From Candidatus Poribacteria bacterium (GTDB taxonomy: Bacteria > Poribacteria > WGA-4E > PCPOR2b): 64,000 nucleotides of DNA. This document shows positions 42,954 to 51,909 of the stretch, one piece after another. The DNA lies in the NCBI GenBank assembly GCA_022822005.1, contig JAJECO010000046.1, positions 1-64,000 on the forward strand, written 5' to 3'. Below the pieces are notes generated by a model that saw only the letters and a list, made by a program, of their open reading frames with translations, made no database searches and had not been told where the DNA came from. Numbering within the stretch: position 1 is the first letter of the stretch; every line of letters begins with the position of its first letter. A program made the position numbers and the translations under genes.

Positions 42954-44723
42954 TCACCGGAGTGCCGATTGCTTTTTCACATAACTTGCGATTGATTTCC
43001 GATCAAAGAGATCTTTTTGACTCAAATAACGCATCGCTTCGGTCGCAATCTTTTGGAACATTGGGGCAGTGACATGGCTGCTGAGCGGATCATCTATAGG
43101 CTCGTCAACGACAACGATAATTGAGAGTAGCGGCTCATCCGCCGGAAGGAACCCTGCAAAAGTAACAACCACTCTGCCTTTGACATACCCTTTACCTCGA
43201 TCCGCCTTCTGCGCTGTACCAGTTTTACCGGCGACAGTATACCCAGCCACACGCGCTCGTATTCCACCTCCGGTTTCCGTCACACCAACCATCATCTGTG
43301 TCATCGCCTCCGCAGTTTCTGCGGAAATGACACGACGAATCGGATTCGGATAGGATCGCTCTAACAGGATTCCTTCCTCATCGATAATTTGTCGAGTGAG
43401 GTACGGCTGCAGCAGAATACCGTTGGCAGCGATTACATTGATGGCGTTCAACATCTGTATCGGCGTCACAGAAATTCCTTGCCCAAAAGGAACAGCCGCA
43501 GTCGAGTATTCATCCCATCTTTGGATACCTCTCAAGCTACCGACCTGTTCGTAAGGCAGATCGATACCGGTCTTTTCACCAAATCCGAACCGGCGCGTGT
43601 AGGCTTCCAACTGCTCTTTGTCCAGACGCCTCGCAGCCTTAAGGATCCCAATATTACTAGACTTTGCGATAATCTCGCTGAGTGTCAGCCACCCATTCGG
43701 CTTAACGTCGTTAATGACATGCCCATTAGATAAAGGATACTCCCCCATCTCGCAATACTCAAGCGAGTCTGGAGACATGAGTTTCTCGTTCATAAGCACA
43801 GAAGCAGTAACGATCTTAAAGACGGAACCGGGTTCATATTGCGTCCAGATGGCGCGATTTCGTTTAGCTAATTCCTTGCTCCTTGAGTAGTGGTTAAGGT
43901 CATAGTTCGGATAATTTGCTAATGCCAAAATCTCGCCGGTTTTGGAGTGCATAACGATTGCAGTTCCCGCCTTCGCTTCCCACTGTTCGCAACCGGCAAT
44001 CAACTCTGTTTCTGTGATATGTTGAATATACTCATCAAGTGTGAGGACGACGCTACGACCGTATTGACTTCCTTGTTGATACAGCTGCGGCGGATAAATT
44101 GGGCGCCGCTTACCATCGGCAATGATGTGACTGTTTTTTGACTGTGATTCCGGGAGGTGGTTCGTATCACCCGTGCTTAGGTAGGCATCGTATTGATGCT
44201 CGATCCCGTCAATGCCTCTGTTTTCAAAGTTGGTATATCCAATGATGTGGCACGCTAGTTCGTCTTTTGGGTAAGCTCGTGTTTCATGGGTCCGGTATCT
44301 GACTCCATAAATACTGTTAACAACTTGGCGGATACCGCTAAGGCGTTCATACTCTATATTCCGTTTCAGCCAAACAAAACGTCTTTTCTTTTGCTTCAGC
44401 ACCGACAAAAGTCTACCCTCCGAAACGTTGAGTACCGGTGCAAGTTTACGTGCAACGTCATCAGGTTTTTCCTTCAACGCTTTTGGGTCCGCATAGACCG
44501 AGACCAAGTCCTGATTGATTGCGAAAACACTCCCATGCCGATCCAGAATCTTAGCACGCTTCGCCTGAGAGCCTACTTGTACGTTACGCTGACTCTCAGA
44601 ACGGTCGCGCAGCTCCGGACCGTGCACATACTGGATCAGAAACAGGCGTCCTACCAGTAATACTAAGCAAAGCTCCAAACCAATCCATACGATTGTAATT
44701 CGGGAAAAAGGCATATTCTTCAT
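42954..44723 (-). CDS. ftsI: Division-specific transpeptidase (class B PBP, FtsI-like)
   Basis: 589 residues with an N-terminal membrane anchor (about 11-31) and a PBP dimer domain (QRNVQVGSQAKRAKILDRHG). The penicillin-binding triad is complete: S300-V-F-K303, S355-S-N357 and K500-T-G502. There is no PASTA domain at the C-terminus. It crosslinks septal peptidoglycan. It follows ftsL, as in other dcw clusters. No clear ribosome site precedes ATG 44723. Confidence 0.94.
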   Translation of the reverse strand: MKNMPFSRITIVWIGLELCLVLLVGRLFLIQYVHGPELRDRSESQRNVQVGSQAKRAKILDRHGSVFAINQDLVSVYADPKALKEKPDDVARKLAPVLNVSEGRLLSVLKQKKRRFVWLKRNIEYERLSGIRQVVNSIYGVRYRTHETRAYPKDELACHIIGYTNFENRGIDGIEHQYDAYLSTGDTNHLPESQSKNSHIIADGKRRPIYPPQLYQQGSQYGRSVVLTLDEYIQHITETELIAGCEQWEAKAGTAIVMHSKTGEILALANYPNYDLNHYSRSKELAKRNRAIWTQYEPGSVFKIVTASVLMNEKLMSPDSLEYCEMGEYPLSNGHVINDVKPNGWLTLSEIIAKSSNIGILKAARRLDKEQLEAYTRRFGFGEKTGIDLPYEQVGSLRGIQRWDEYSTAAVPFGQGISVTPIQMLNAINVIAANGILLQPYLTRQIIDEEGILLERSYPNPIRRVISAETAEAMTQMMVGVTETGGGIRARVAGYTVAGKTGTAQKADRGKGYVKGRVVVTFAGFLPADEPLLSIIVVVDEPIDDPLSSHVTAPMFQKIATEAMRYLSQKDLFDRKSIASYVKKQSALR

Positions 44724-44900
44724 AGGGTGTTATTGCAGAAGTGAAACAGTGCGCAACATTGGTGAGGAATCCCACAAAGATCGAATTGCTTGCCCAAAAC
44801 GTTAAAGTATATCAGTTCTTACACTTTACGTTCAGAAATCACGCCTCAGGATATCCTAGCGGTGAAGGAATTGCACAATTAAGCGTTCGGTTCACAGATC

Positions 44901-45194
44901 TTAATCAGCGCGCAGCACATAGGCTGGCTCAGAGGGTTGAACCATCTGCAGATCTTTCGCGATTTCGTGAATCCGTTCAATCGAAGTGAGTTTTGTTTCC
45001 TGTATTTTGAGCTTATTAATTTCGTTGTGGAGCTGATCTCTTCGCTGCTCAAACTCCTCACGCATTTCCAGCGCAACCTTATGCTGGTTTGACGCAAACC
45101 ATGCACTCAGAAAAAAGATACAGACATAAACGGCAAGCGCGAGGTATGCAAAGGGATGGAATTTTGCTGGCTGAGTTGGTCTCTGGTATTTCAT
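44901..45194 (-). CDS. ftsL: FtsL-like cell division protein
   Basis: 97 residues from ATG 45194; an open TTG start at 45248 would add 18. One membrane helix (about 14-34) is followed by a coiled coil (ALEMREEFEQRRDQLHNEI, LKIQETKLTSIERIHEIA) and LQMVQPSEPAYV, the topology of FtsL/FtsB-type division proteins. Sequence conservation in this family is poor. The call rests on topology plus position between rsmH and ftsI. Confidence 0.75.
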   Translation of the reverse strand: MKYQRPTQPAKFHPFAYLALAVYVCIFFLSAWFASNQHKVALEMREEFEQRRDQLHNEINKLKIQETKLTSIERIHEIAKDLQMVQPSEPAYVLRAD

Positions 45195-45254
45195 AATTAT
45201 AAGGGTCTCTGAATGCTCCTTTGCAAACCACTTCGTTCGGTTAAACAAAAACGT

Positions 45255-46235
45255 TCAATTTGTCGTTTCAGATTCGTAGATCTTCATTGCAACCCGTAAT
45301 TTCGCGCTACGGGATCGAGGGTTGCGTCGAGTTTCATCGAAACTTGGAGCGATGGGACGTTTGGTCAGTATTTCAAGAGTAGGTGTGTGATCGCAAATAC
45401 AAACAGGGGTTTTCGGTGGGCAAACGCAGGTACGCGAGAGAGTGCGGAACTGCTCTTTAACAATACGATCTTCAAGAGAATGGAAAGAAATAATGCATAA
45501 GCGTCCACCGGGCTTCAAAGCAGCAGCGGCGCTACATATCCCAGAATGAAGGTTTTTGAGTTCATCGTTAATGTAGATCCGTAACGCCTGAAAAACTCGT
45601 GTCGCGGGATGAATGCGCCAACCCGTTGATTTGGGAGGAATCGCCTCCAGAACGATTTCAACCAGTTGAGAAGTCGTTGATATGGACTTGCGTTTTCGAG
45701 CGCGCACAATCTGACGTGCAATCCTTTTCGCCCAACGTTCTTCACCAAATTCCGTAAAAATCGTTGCGAGCGTGGCTTCTGGGTGGCGGTTCACAACGTA
45801 CGCCGCAGATAGCGGTTGGTTGCCGTCCATACGCATATCTAAGGGTCCGGAGTGATTGAAACTAAACCCTTTGCTCGGGGTGTCGAGTTGTAAAGACGAC
45901 ACTCCCAAGTCAAATAAAATTCCATCAGCCGGGGAGATCGCCGATTCCGCTTGCTCTGATTTCGGATATAATTGAGAAAGCCGACCCAAGTCAGCAAAAT
46001 TGCCACCAACGAGTGTCGCCCGCCCCTTGTATTCGGACAGCCTTTCCTTGGCAATAGCCAGCGCATCCGAATCCAAATCAATGCCCAAGAGGGACCCATG
46101 CGGCGCAGATTTTTGTAAAATGACAGCAGCATGCCCGCCTAACCCAACCGTCCCATCGACATAAAAACCGTGATTTTTCGGTTGTAAAAACTGAATCACT
46201 TCATCGACTAGGACAGGTGTATGTTCCCCACTCAT
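45255..46235 (-). CDS. rsmH: 16S rRNA (cytosine1402-N4)-methyltransferase
   Basis: 326 residues from ATG 46235, giving the standard MSGEHTPVLVDEVIQFL; an open TTG at 46271 exists upstream. The SAM-binding motif VDGTVGLGGHA, ILFDLGVSSLQLD and the RIHPATRVFQALRIYIN block are typical of RsmH (MraW). It methylates C1402 of 16S rRNA and usually heads the dcw operon after mraZ; mraZ is not present here. A consensus promoter lies about 100 bases upstream. Confidence 0.95.
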   Translation of the reverse strand: MSGEHTPVLVDEVIQFLQPKNHGFYVDGTVGLGGHAAVILQKSAPHGSLLGIDLDSDALAIAKERLSEYKGRATLVGGNFADLGRLSQLYPKSEQAESAISPADGILFDLGVSSLQLDTPSKGFSFNHSGPLDMRMDGNQPLSAAYVVNRHPEATLATIFTEFGEERWAKRIARQIVRARKRKSISTTSQLVEIVLEAIPPKSTGWRIHPATRVFQALRIYINDELKNLHSGICSAAAALKPGGRLCIISFHSLEDRIVKEQFRTLSRTCVCPPKTPVCICDHTPTLEILTKRPIAPSFDETRRNPRSRSAKLRVAMKIYESETTN

Positions 46236-46335
46236 CTCTTTCTGAGAACCCCCAGTTTTCGTTTCGCACAATCATGCCTACCCCTTTTCTTGCACGTATC
46301 TAGGGGTTTGCAGACCATTCACCCCAAATGGGGGC

Positions 46336-46363
46336 ATTATATCACAGGTGCATCCGGTGTCAA
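46336..46363 (-). promoter_or_regulatory. Consensus promoter of the murein/division cluster
   Basis: On the minus strand, TTGACA (46358-46363) and TATAAT (46336-46341) are exact, with a 16-bp spacer. Transcription would start near 46329, leaving a leader of about 95 nt to rsmH. Confidence 0.78.
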
Positions 46364-46441
46364 GGTCAAAGTCAGACATAACGCGTAGTGTGCAAAAATG
46401 CAGGCAGATACGCTTAAGAAACCCCTCACAAATTAGAGATA

Positions 46442-47008
46442 TTACGAGCTTTCCGTGAGGATGCGATGGAGGGCGACGTCCCACGTCTGCGGAAAGGTAT
46501 CTGCCACAATTTGCACATCGTAAGCCAACCCGATCCAAACTGCCTGAGGGCATCGCGGCAGGAACCGATCATAGAAGCCGGCACCGTATCCAATACGGTA
46601 ACATCGAGGATCAAAAGCAGCACCGGGAACAAAAATCAGATCAATTTGGTCTACAGGGAAAGGAGAGCAGGTTTCCCGGTTCGGCTGGTACATACCGTAC
46701 GGGTGAAGGAGAAGATCCTTCTTCGCATCTACAATCCGGTAGGGGGTAAGGGTGCGCCGCTTCATATCCATCACAGGAGCGAGCACAACTTTATTCTGAG
46801 TTAACAGGTAATCAAGCAAGTCGTCGGTCTCCACCTCACTCCGCATACTGAGGTAAATCAGCACCGTATGGGCTCGGTTCGTCTTGACCCAGTTGATTGC
46901 ACAGTCAACAATCTGTCGGCTCAAGTCAGCCCTCACATTTGGTGGGATACTATCCCGTTTGTGGAGGGCTTGCGTCCGAAGACGCTCGCGTTCCTGCTTA
47001 GCGTTCAT
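46442..47008 (-). CDS. 5-formyltetrahydrofolate cyclo-ligase
   Basis: 188 residues from ATG 47008; GGGGGAAGGG lies upstream. ATG 47044 is also open but overlaps the regulator gene and lacks a ribosome site. The family signature PGAAFDPRCYRIGYGAGFYD is complete and the N-terminal ERERLRTQALHKRDSI fits. It converts 5-formyl-THF to 5,10-methenyl-THF. It lies downstream of the two-component pair, possibly co-transcribed. Confidence 0.9.
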   Translation of the reverse strand: MNAKQERERLRTQALHKRDSIPPNVRADLSRQIVDCAINWVKTNRAHTVLIYLSMRSEVETDDLLDYLLTQNKVVLAPVMDMKRRTLTPYRIVDAKKDLLLHPYGMYQPNRETCSPFPVDQIDLIFVPGAAFDPRCYRIGYGAGFYDRFLPRCPQAVWIGLAYDVQIVADTFPQTWDVALHRILTESS

Positions 47009-47031
47009 CTGGGTTCGTATCCCTTCCCCCT

Positions 47032-48351
47032 TCACAGCTGCCATTCGATCTGGTCAATGTATTTAGCGAGGGTATCGCGGAAGGTTGAAGGTCTCATTTT
47101 GAGCAGTTTTGCGGCTTGCGTTTTGTTCCCCTTTGCCTTTTTCATTGCCCAGCTGATGAGTTCGCGCTCTGTCGATCGGATAATCTCTTGGAAGGAGATT
47201 TCACTCAACGTCTCGTCTAAGCTGACCTGTGTGGGCAGCTTCAACTCAAGCGGAATATCGTCGGTTGTAATCGCCGCACCATTGCCGACTGTTACAAGTC
47301 GTTCGATCACGTTCTCTAATTCCCGGACATTGGCGGGCCAAGAATAGGTTGTGAGCATCTCGACAGCTTCGGGAGCAACGTGGAGGGCAGTATCTGGTGA
47401 GAATAGATCTAAAAAATGGTTGATTAGGAGTGGGATATCTTCGACCCGTTCACGTAATGGCGGCAGAAAAATCGGGACAACATTCAGACGGTAGAAGAGA
47501 TCGTCTCGAAATTCTCCGTTCTGGACCTTCAACCGCAAATTCTTGGTCGTCGCAGCAATAAGTCGCACATCGTTTCTTTGTCCGCTTCTGTCCAAGCTCA
47601 GTTGCTGTCCTTCCAGTGCCCGTAGGAGCTTGAATTGTAGTGTGTCCGGAAGCGCATCAATATCTTTGAGAAAAAGCGTTCCTTTCTGCTCGAACTCGCC
47701 TTCTGCCTGCTTGTCTCCAAATAGCTCCTGATCTAACGCTTCAATAGGTACGCTTGAGCAGTTCACGATCCTAAAGGGCTGATATCGACGCGAGTTATTG
47801 AAATGAATTGACTTTGCAACGAGCGTTTTTCCTGTCCCATGCTCCCCATAGATTAACACCGTGCTGTGGGTATCAGAGATGTTTTCAAGCAGGTCAAAGA
47901 GATCTTGAATCGCTTGACTCTTCCCGATGATATGATGGTATGGAGAGCGTCCTCTCATAGGAACCTTGAGCTGCGATCGCTGTTTGCTCTTGCCGTGAAG
48001 CATTTTCAGCTTATCCAACATCTGAATGAGCTCTTCGCTGGAGAAGGGTTTCTTGATATAGTGGTACGCCCCAAATTTCATCGCTTCTACAGCAGTTTCA
48101 ACACTCGCATAAGCGGTCATGACAATCACAATGATATGAGGCTGTTCCCTCTGGACGCGCTTGAGAAATTCAATTCCGTGCATCTTCGGCAACCGTAGAT
48201 CGGTGACAAGAACATCGAAATGCTCGTTCTGCACAAGCTGCAATCCAATCGCTGGAGACTCGACCGCAATGGTATCGTAGTTCGCCTCACGCAAATCGTC
48301 TCGTAGTGTGATTAGTTTGATTTTTTCATCATCAACAACCAGTACTTTCAA
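47032..48351 (-). CDS. NtrC-type response regulator lacking the GAFTGA loop
   Basis: 439 residues. The receiver domain has D7/D8, phospho-acceptor D51, T79 and K101. The AAA+ domain has Walker A GEHGTGKT (169-176), a Walker B-like TLFLKDID (225-232) and the arginine-finger region DDLFYRLNVVPI, PPLRERVEDIP. A Fis-type HTH lies at about 397-430. ELFG (209-212) is followed after only 11 residues by GTLFL; the roughly 20-residue stretch with GAFTGA found in sigma54 activators is missing. The usual Walker B DE is KD. It probably regulates through a sigma54-independent mode. Its ATG overlaps the kinase stop as ATGA. Confidence 0.9.
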   Translation of the reverse strand: MKVLVVDDEKIKLITLRDDLREANYDTIAVESPAIGLQLVQNEHFDVLVTDLRLPKMHGIEFLKRVQREQPHIIVIVMTAYASVETAVEAMKFGAYHYIKKPFSSEELIQMLDKLKMLHGKSKQRSQLKVPMRGRSPYHHIIGKSQAIQDLFDLLENISDTHSTVLIYGEHGTGKTLVAKSIHFNNSRRYQPFRIVNCSSVPIEALDQELFGDKQAEGEFEQKGTLFLKDIDALPDTLQFKLLRALEGQQLSLDRSGQRNDVRLIAATTKNLRLKVQNGEFRDDLFYRLNVVPIFLPPLRERVEDIPLLINHFLDLFSPDTALHVAPEAVEMLTTYSWPANVRELENVIERLVTVGNGAAITTDDIPLELKLPTQVSLDETLSEISFQEIIRSTERELISWAMKKAKGNKTQAAKLLKMRPSTFRDTLAKYIDQIEWQL

Positions 48352-50090
48352 TCCTTTTCCACCCCTCCTCTAATCGGCAATTTAACGGTGAACACAGACC
48401 CCCGCTCAATCTTACTGTCGAATTCGATGACACCCTCATGTTGTCTGACGATGCGGTTGGATACCGAGAGTCCAAGTCCCGTGCCCTTCTCGGTAATCTT
48501 CGTCGTATAGAACGGATCGAAAATCCGATCTTGGACGGACTTGGGGATCCCAATTCCGGTATCCATTACCTGAACAAAAGCCGCCGTCTTCCCAAGTAGC
48601 ATATCAAATTCGATCTCCCCGGTCGTGAAAGTCAACACCCCGCCATCGGGCATCGCCGCGATCGCGTTTAGGGCAAGATTCAGGACAACCTGTTCCAGTA
48701 GGTGTTTGTCTCCCCGGATTAGGTCCAGTTCTTCCCGGAAATGTTTCTCAATCTGGATACCCTTTTCATCAGCACTGTAAGTGATAAGACTGACAACCTC
48801 GGTAACAACTTCGTTGAGGGAAACTGAAGTGAGCGCCAAATCACGTTGACGCGAGAAATTGAGAAGCTGTCCCACAGTCGATTCAATCCGGTGGAGTGCC
48901 TCCTCCATGAGTCCCAAGTACTCTTTGGTCTGTCGCTCGTTCTGCGGGTCACGTTTTATCCGAAGGATACAGTTCAGCAAACCATCAAGGGGATTATTGA
49001 TTTCATGTGCAACCCCTGACGCCAACTCACCTATCGCCGCCATCTTTTCTGATTGGACCATCTGCTGTTCCATCCGTTTCCGATCAGTCACGTCACGGCT
49101 AACCAGAACCGTACCTAAGTGGTTGTCATCTCTGTCACGCACAGCGGCATAAGTATTTTCAAAGAATTTGTCCTTAATCTGCAGGCTTTGCTGTTCAATC
49201 ACCGCGTGTCCCTTTGATAAATCCTCTGCAATTTGTAGGAGAACGCCGTTAGCCTCCGGGGATGCAATAGCCTCTGTATCGAGTCCAAACTGCTCTTTTT
49301 GGATCTGCTGTCCTGCTTTATTAAAGAGCGACACATGGTTCCTATCGTCGACAAAGATTACGCCCTCTTGCATACACTCAATAATTGATGTGAGCTTGTT
49401 TCGCTCGAAAAGCACCGCTCCTCTCGCCTCCTCCAACTCAACAACCTTTTCTTCAAGATTGTCTTTCAACTCACGGGTTTCCGCCTCACGCGCCCTGGCA
49501 GTATCCATAATCGATGTCGCTAAATACACGGAGAAAAACAGGGTACTGGTAAACACGAACAGCACACTTGAAATATAAATTGGATTGCGCCATAGCGCTT
49601 CGGGCAGAAAATTCTGTAGGTGGAAATGAGGCAGAACGTAGTAATACTCAAGGAGAATGAGAGCGCTTAAGAGGATTGTGTTTAGCGTGGCAAGGATGTA
49701 ACTTACTTTTTTGGAGAGGAGTATGCTCGCAATAACGAGATGAAAGATAAAGTAGAAAATAAAGGGGTTCTCGACGCCACCGCTAAAATGGATGAGTGCT
49801 GTCAAAGAGAACAGATCCAAAATAATATGCGTACCGGCATGTCGCTGAATTGATGCAAGCGGCTTCTCCGTAAGATGTCTCGGATAGATTTGTGGCTCAA
49901 AGTTGTAGAGCGTCATCAGCGCCGCGATAATATACAGCGGCATGGGATTGTCAATGATATGGAGTCCCCAACTCGCGATGCTTACAGTCAGTAAGACACC
50001 CGTTATGGCAATCCAGCGGAGATTGACAAGCCAGTGGATTCGCTTGATTAGTTCAATTTTAAGCGGTAAATTTGTTGAATTTGCAACCAT
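48348..50090 (-). CDS. RegB/PrrB-like sensor histidine kinase
   Basis: 580 residues from ATG 50090 (an open TTG at 50117 is less likely). About six membrane helices fill residues 20-195. The loop GGVENPF (104-110) is the heptapeptide that binds quinone in RegB-type redox sensors. A coiled coil and a PAS-like domain (about 230-340) lead to the H-box GVAHEINNPLDG with H362. The N, G1 (DTGIGIP) and G2 (GTGLGLS) boxes follow. It overlaps the response regulator by four bases, so the two form a pair. It may report the quinone-pool redox state. Confidence 0.88.
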   Translation of the reverse strand: MVANSTNLPLKIELIKRIHWLVNLRWIAITGVLLTVSIASWGLHIIDNPMPLYIIAALMTLYNFEPQIYPRHLTEKPLASIQRHAGTHIILDLFSLTALIHFSGGVENPFIFYFIFHLVIASILLSKKVSYILATLNTILLSALILLEYYYVLPHFHLQNFLPEALWRNPIYISSVLFVFTSTLFFSVYLATSIMDTARAREAETRELKDNLEEKVVELEEARGAVLFERNKLTSIIECMQEGVIFVDDRNHVSLFNKAGQQIQKEQFGLDTEAIASPEANGVLLQIAEDLSKGHAVIEQQSLQIKDKFFENTYAAVRDRDDNHLGTVLVSRDVTDRKRMEQQMVQSEKMAAIGELASGVAHEINNPLDGLLNCILRIKRDPQNERQTKEYLGLMEEALHRIESTVGQLLNFSRQRDLALTSVSLNEVVTEVVSLITYSADEKGIQIEKHFREELDLIRGDKHLLEQVVLNLALNAIAAMPDGGVLTFTTGEIEFDMLLGKTAAFVQVMDTGIGIPKSVQDRIFDPFYTTKITEKGTGLGLSVSNRIVRQHEGVIEFDSKIERGSVFTVKLPIRGGVEKD

Positions 50091-50133
50091 GTCGATATGA
50101 CCAACTGATGCCCCCAATGAAGCCTATCAATTG

Positions 50134-50421
50134 CTACTTCTGAAACTGGATCTCCCCATGCACCTCAATTGAATCGACAATCGCCATGATAACTGCATCA
50201 ACAGGCTTGTTCTTAGTGGCATCGGTTTGACGGGCAGAGCTTCCTGCTGCGGTGAGCACCAACTCGCCGACACCCGCACCAACAGCATCCACAGCAACCG
50301 TATATCGACTGAGGAGCGTTCCATCCAGCTCCGTATCCTGCACAATCAGCAACTTACTACCGATAAGTTTTTCATCTTTTCGTGTGGCAACAACTGTTCC
50401 CACAACTTTTCCAACCGTCAT
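50134..50421 (-). CDS. EutN/CcmL-family microcompartment vertex protein
   Basis: 95 residues from ATG 50421, the standard size. The start MTVGKVVGTVVATRKDEKL and later KLLIVQDTE, VDAVGAGVGELVLTAAGSSAR and AIVDSIEVHG are the EutN/CcmL (BMC-P) pattern, which forms pentamers capping microcompartment vertices. No BMC-H or BMC-T shell gene and no encapsulated enzyme lies nearby. It is upstream of the sensor kinase on the same strand. Either shell genes are elsewhere or this copy has another role. Confidence 0.85.
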   Translation of the reverse strand: MTVGKVVGTVVATRKDEKLIGSKLLIVQDTELDGTLLSRYTVAVDAVGAGVGELVLTAAGSSARQTDATKNKPVDAVIMAIVDSIEVHGEIQFQK

Positions 50422-50495
50422 GCGAAATCTTTCCCTGTCTGTTTTTAGGGCGAGAGCCACAAGCCGCGGGGGTATAATGCGCCGTCAGAACCTTA

Positions 50496-50525
50496 TTGAC
50501 AAAATCATATGACTATAGGTATATT
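50496..50525 (+). promoter_or_regulatory. Candidate promoter of the second Gfo/Idh/MocA gene
   Basis: TTGACA (50496-50501), an 18-bp spacer and TATATT (50520-50525), reading rightward. The leader to GTG 50599 would be about 65 nt. Confidence 0.5.
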
Positions 50526-50598
50526 AAACTGAAGTTATCGAAAAGTCAAGATTTTATTCCGATCCTATCAGGGGCGCATGAATCGTAGGGGGAAAGCT

Positions 50599-51801
50599 GT
50601 GTCAGATAAAGTTCGTTTAGCAGTCATTGGCTGTGGTGGAATCGCAAATGCACATCTGCGAGGCTATCAAGCACTCGTGGAAAAAGGGGTTAACACCTTT
50701 TCAATCGGCGCCACGTGTGATGTTCGCAAGGAAGCGGCGCAAAATTACGCAGAACAGGTTGCAGAATTGCAGGGGATCTTGCCCCGCGTTTACGATGATG
50801 TTGAAGAAATGCTAAAAGCAGAGGACCTCAACGGCGCGGATATCTGTACATCGCATGCCTATCACCATATCTCTGCCATCCCGTGCCTTGAATCGGGCGT
50901 CGATATTATGACGGAAAAACCGTTTGGGGTAACGGTCAAAGCAAGCCAAAAGATGATTGAAGTCGCGGAGAAGCATGGACGACTTACCGCTACGGCAGAG
51001 AATTGTCGCAGGACGCCCGGACAACGAACCGTCAGATGGGCGCTTAACGAAGGAAACATTATCGGAGCCCCTCGAATGTTCTTCGCACAATCTGCGGCTT
51101 GGAACGATCCGGCGAGTATAGGGGATTGGCATTGGCGGCTGGGAAAAGAGTTTAGCGGCGGCGGCATGGTGATGGATAGCGGCGCGCACATGATGGACAC
51201 GATCCGCTACTTCTTCGGTGATGTCGAAAAGGTATACGCTGAAGTCCGTCAAATTGATGGACGATTCGCCAATCACGCCGAGCAAGGGAAGATACCCAGT
51301 TGCCATGAAGATACTTGGGTAGCGATCATCACGTTCAAGAGCGGTGTTGTCGGAACATGGAGTTGGACAGTTGCTGCACCGTGCGCCAATCACCTAAATG
51401 TCGCCTTCCACGGTGCTGAAGGTGTCATCCGTGATAATGGTGATGTCTTTCATCCGTTCACAGTTAAGGATCGCGGGGAAGCAGAGAAGCTTGACGGGAC
51501 GAAATACAGTATGCAGGAACTCCGCGAGATGTACCTTGACACGTTAAGCGACGAAGAGGAAGCACGACTTTTCCCACATGGGCTGGAGGACGGTTTCGCG
51601 TTGGAGATCTACGACTTCATCGACGCAATCCAGAATCGGCGCCCACCGGAAGTGGACGGTTGGACAGGTTTGCAAGCCAAAGCCATCTCAATCGCGATTT
51701 ATGAGTCAGGATATTCCGGGGAGGTAGTAACTATCGCTGATGTGCTTAATGGAAAGGTCAACGGATACCAACAAGAGATCGATGAACAGTGGGGGCTTTA
51801 A
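50599..51801 (+). CDS. Gfo/Idh/MocA-family oxidoreductase
   Basis: 400 residues from GTG 50599, preferred over ATG 50578 because AGGGGG lies about six bases upstream of it. The Rossmann motif VIGCGGIANAHLRGY, ICTSHAYHH and MTEKPFGVTVKAS identify the family; GGGMVMDSGAHMMDTIRYFFG is a conserved substrate-domain region. It is not closely similar to the oxidoreductase at 25918, which differs in its C-terminal half. Expected to be NAD(P)-dependent on a sugar or cyclitol. It stands alone, divergent from the EutN gene. Confidence 0.88.
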   Translation: MSDKVRLAVIGCGGIANAHLRGYQALVEKGVNTFSIGATCDVRKEAAQNYAEQVAELQGILPRVYDDVEEMLKAEDLNGADICTSHAYHHISAIPCLESGVDIMTEKPFGVTVKASQKMIEVAEKHGRLTATAENCRRTPGQRTVRWALNEGNIIGAPRMFFAQSAAWNDPASIGDWHWRLGKEFSGGGMVMDSGAHMMDTIRYFFGDVEKVYAEVRQIDGRFANHAEQGKIPSCHEDTWVAIITFKSGVVGTWSWTVAAPCANHLNVAFHGAEGVIRDNGDVFHPFTVKDRGEAEKLDGTKYSMQELREMYLDTLSDEEEARLFPHGLEDGFALEIYDFIDAIQNRRPPEVDGWTGLQAKAISIAIYESGYSGEVVTIADVLNGKVNGYQQEIDEQWGL

Positions 51802-51909
51802 GCGGAAAGGGAGTTTACGGAGATAGGCCGCGGATTGTTGATGTTGGGAACACGGATTTGCGTTGCCTACTGACAGCATGTGTATAGCTGAGGGGCGAAT
51901 CAGCCACGA

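Noticed and set aside
46272-46441. An mraZ gene upstream of rsmH
   Set aside because: The space contains a promoter and leader but no MraZ-like frame.
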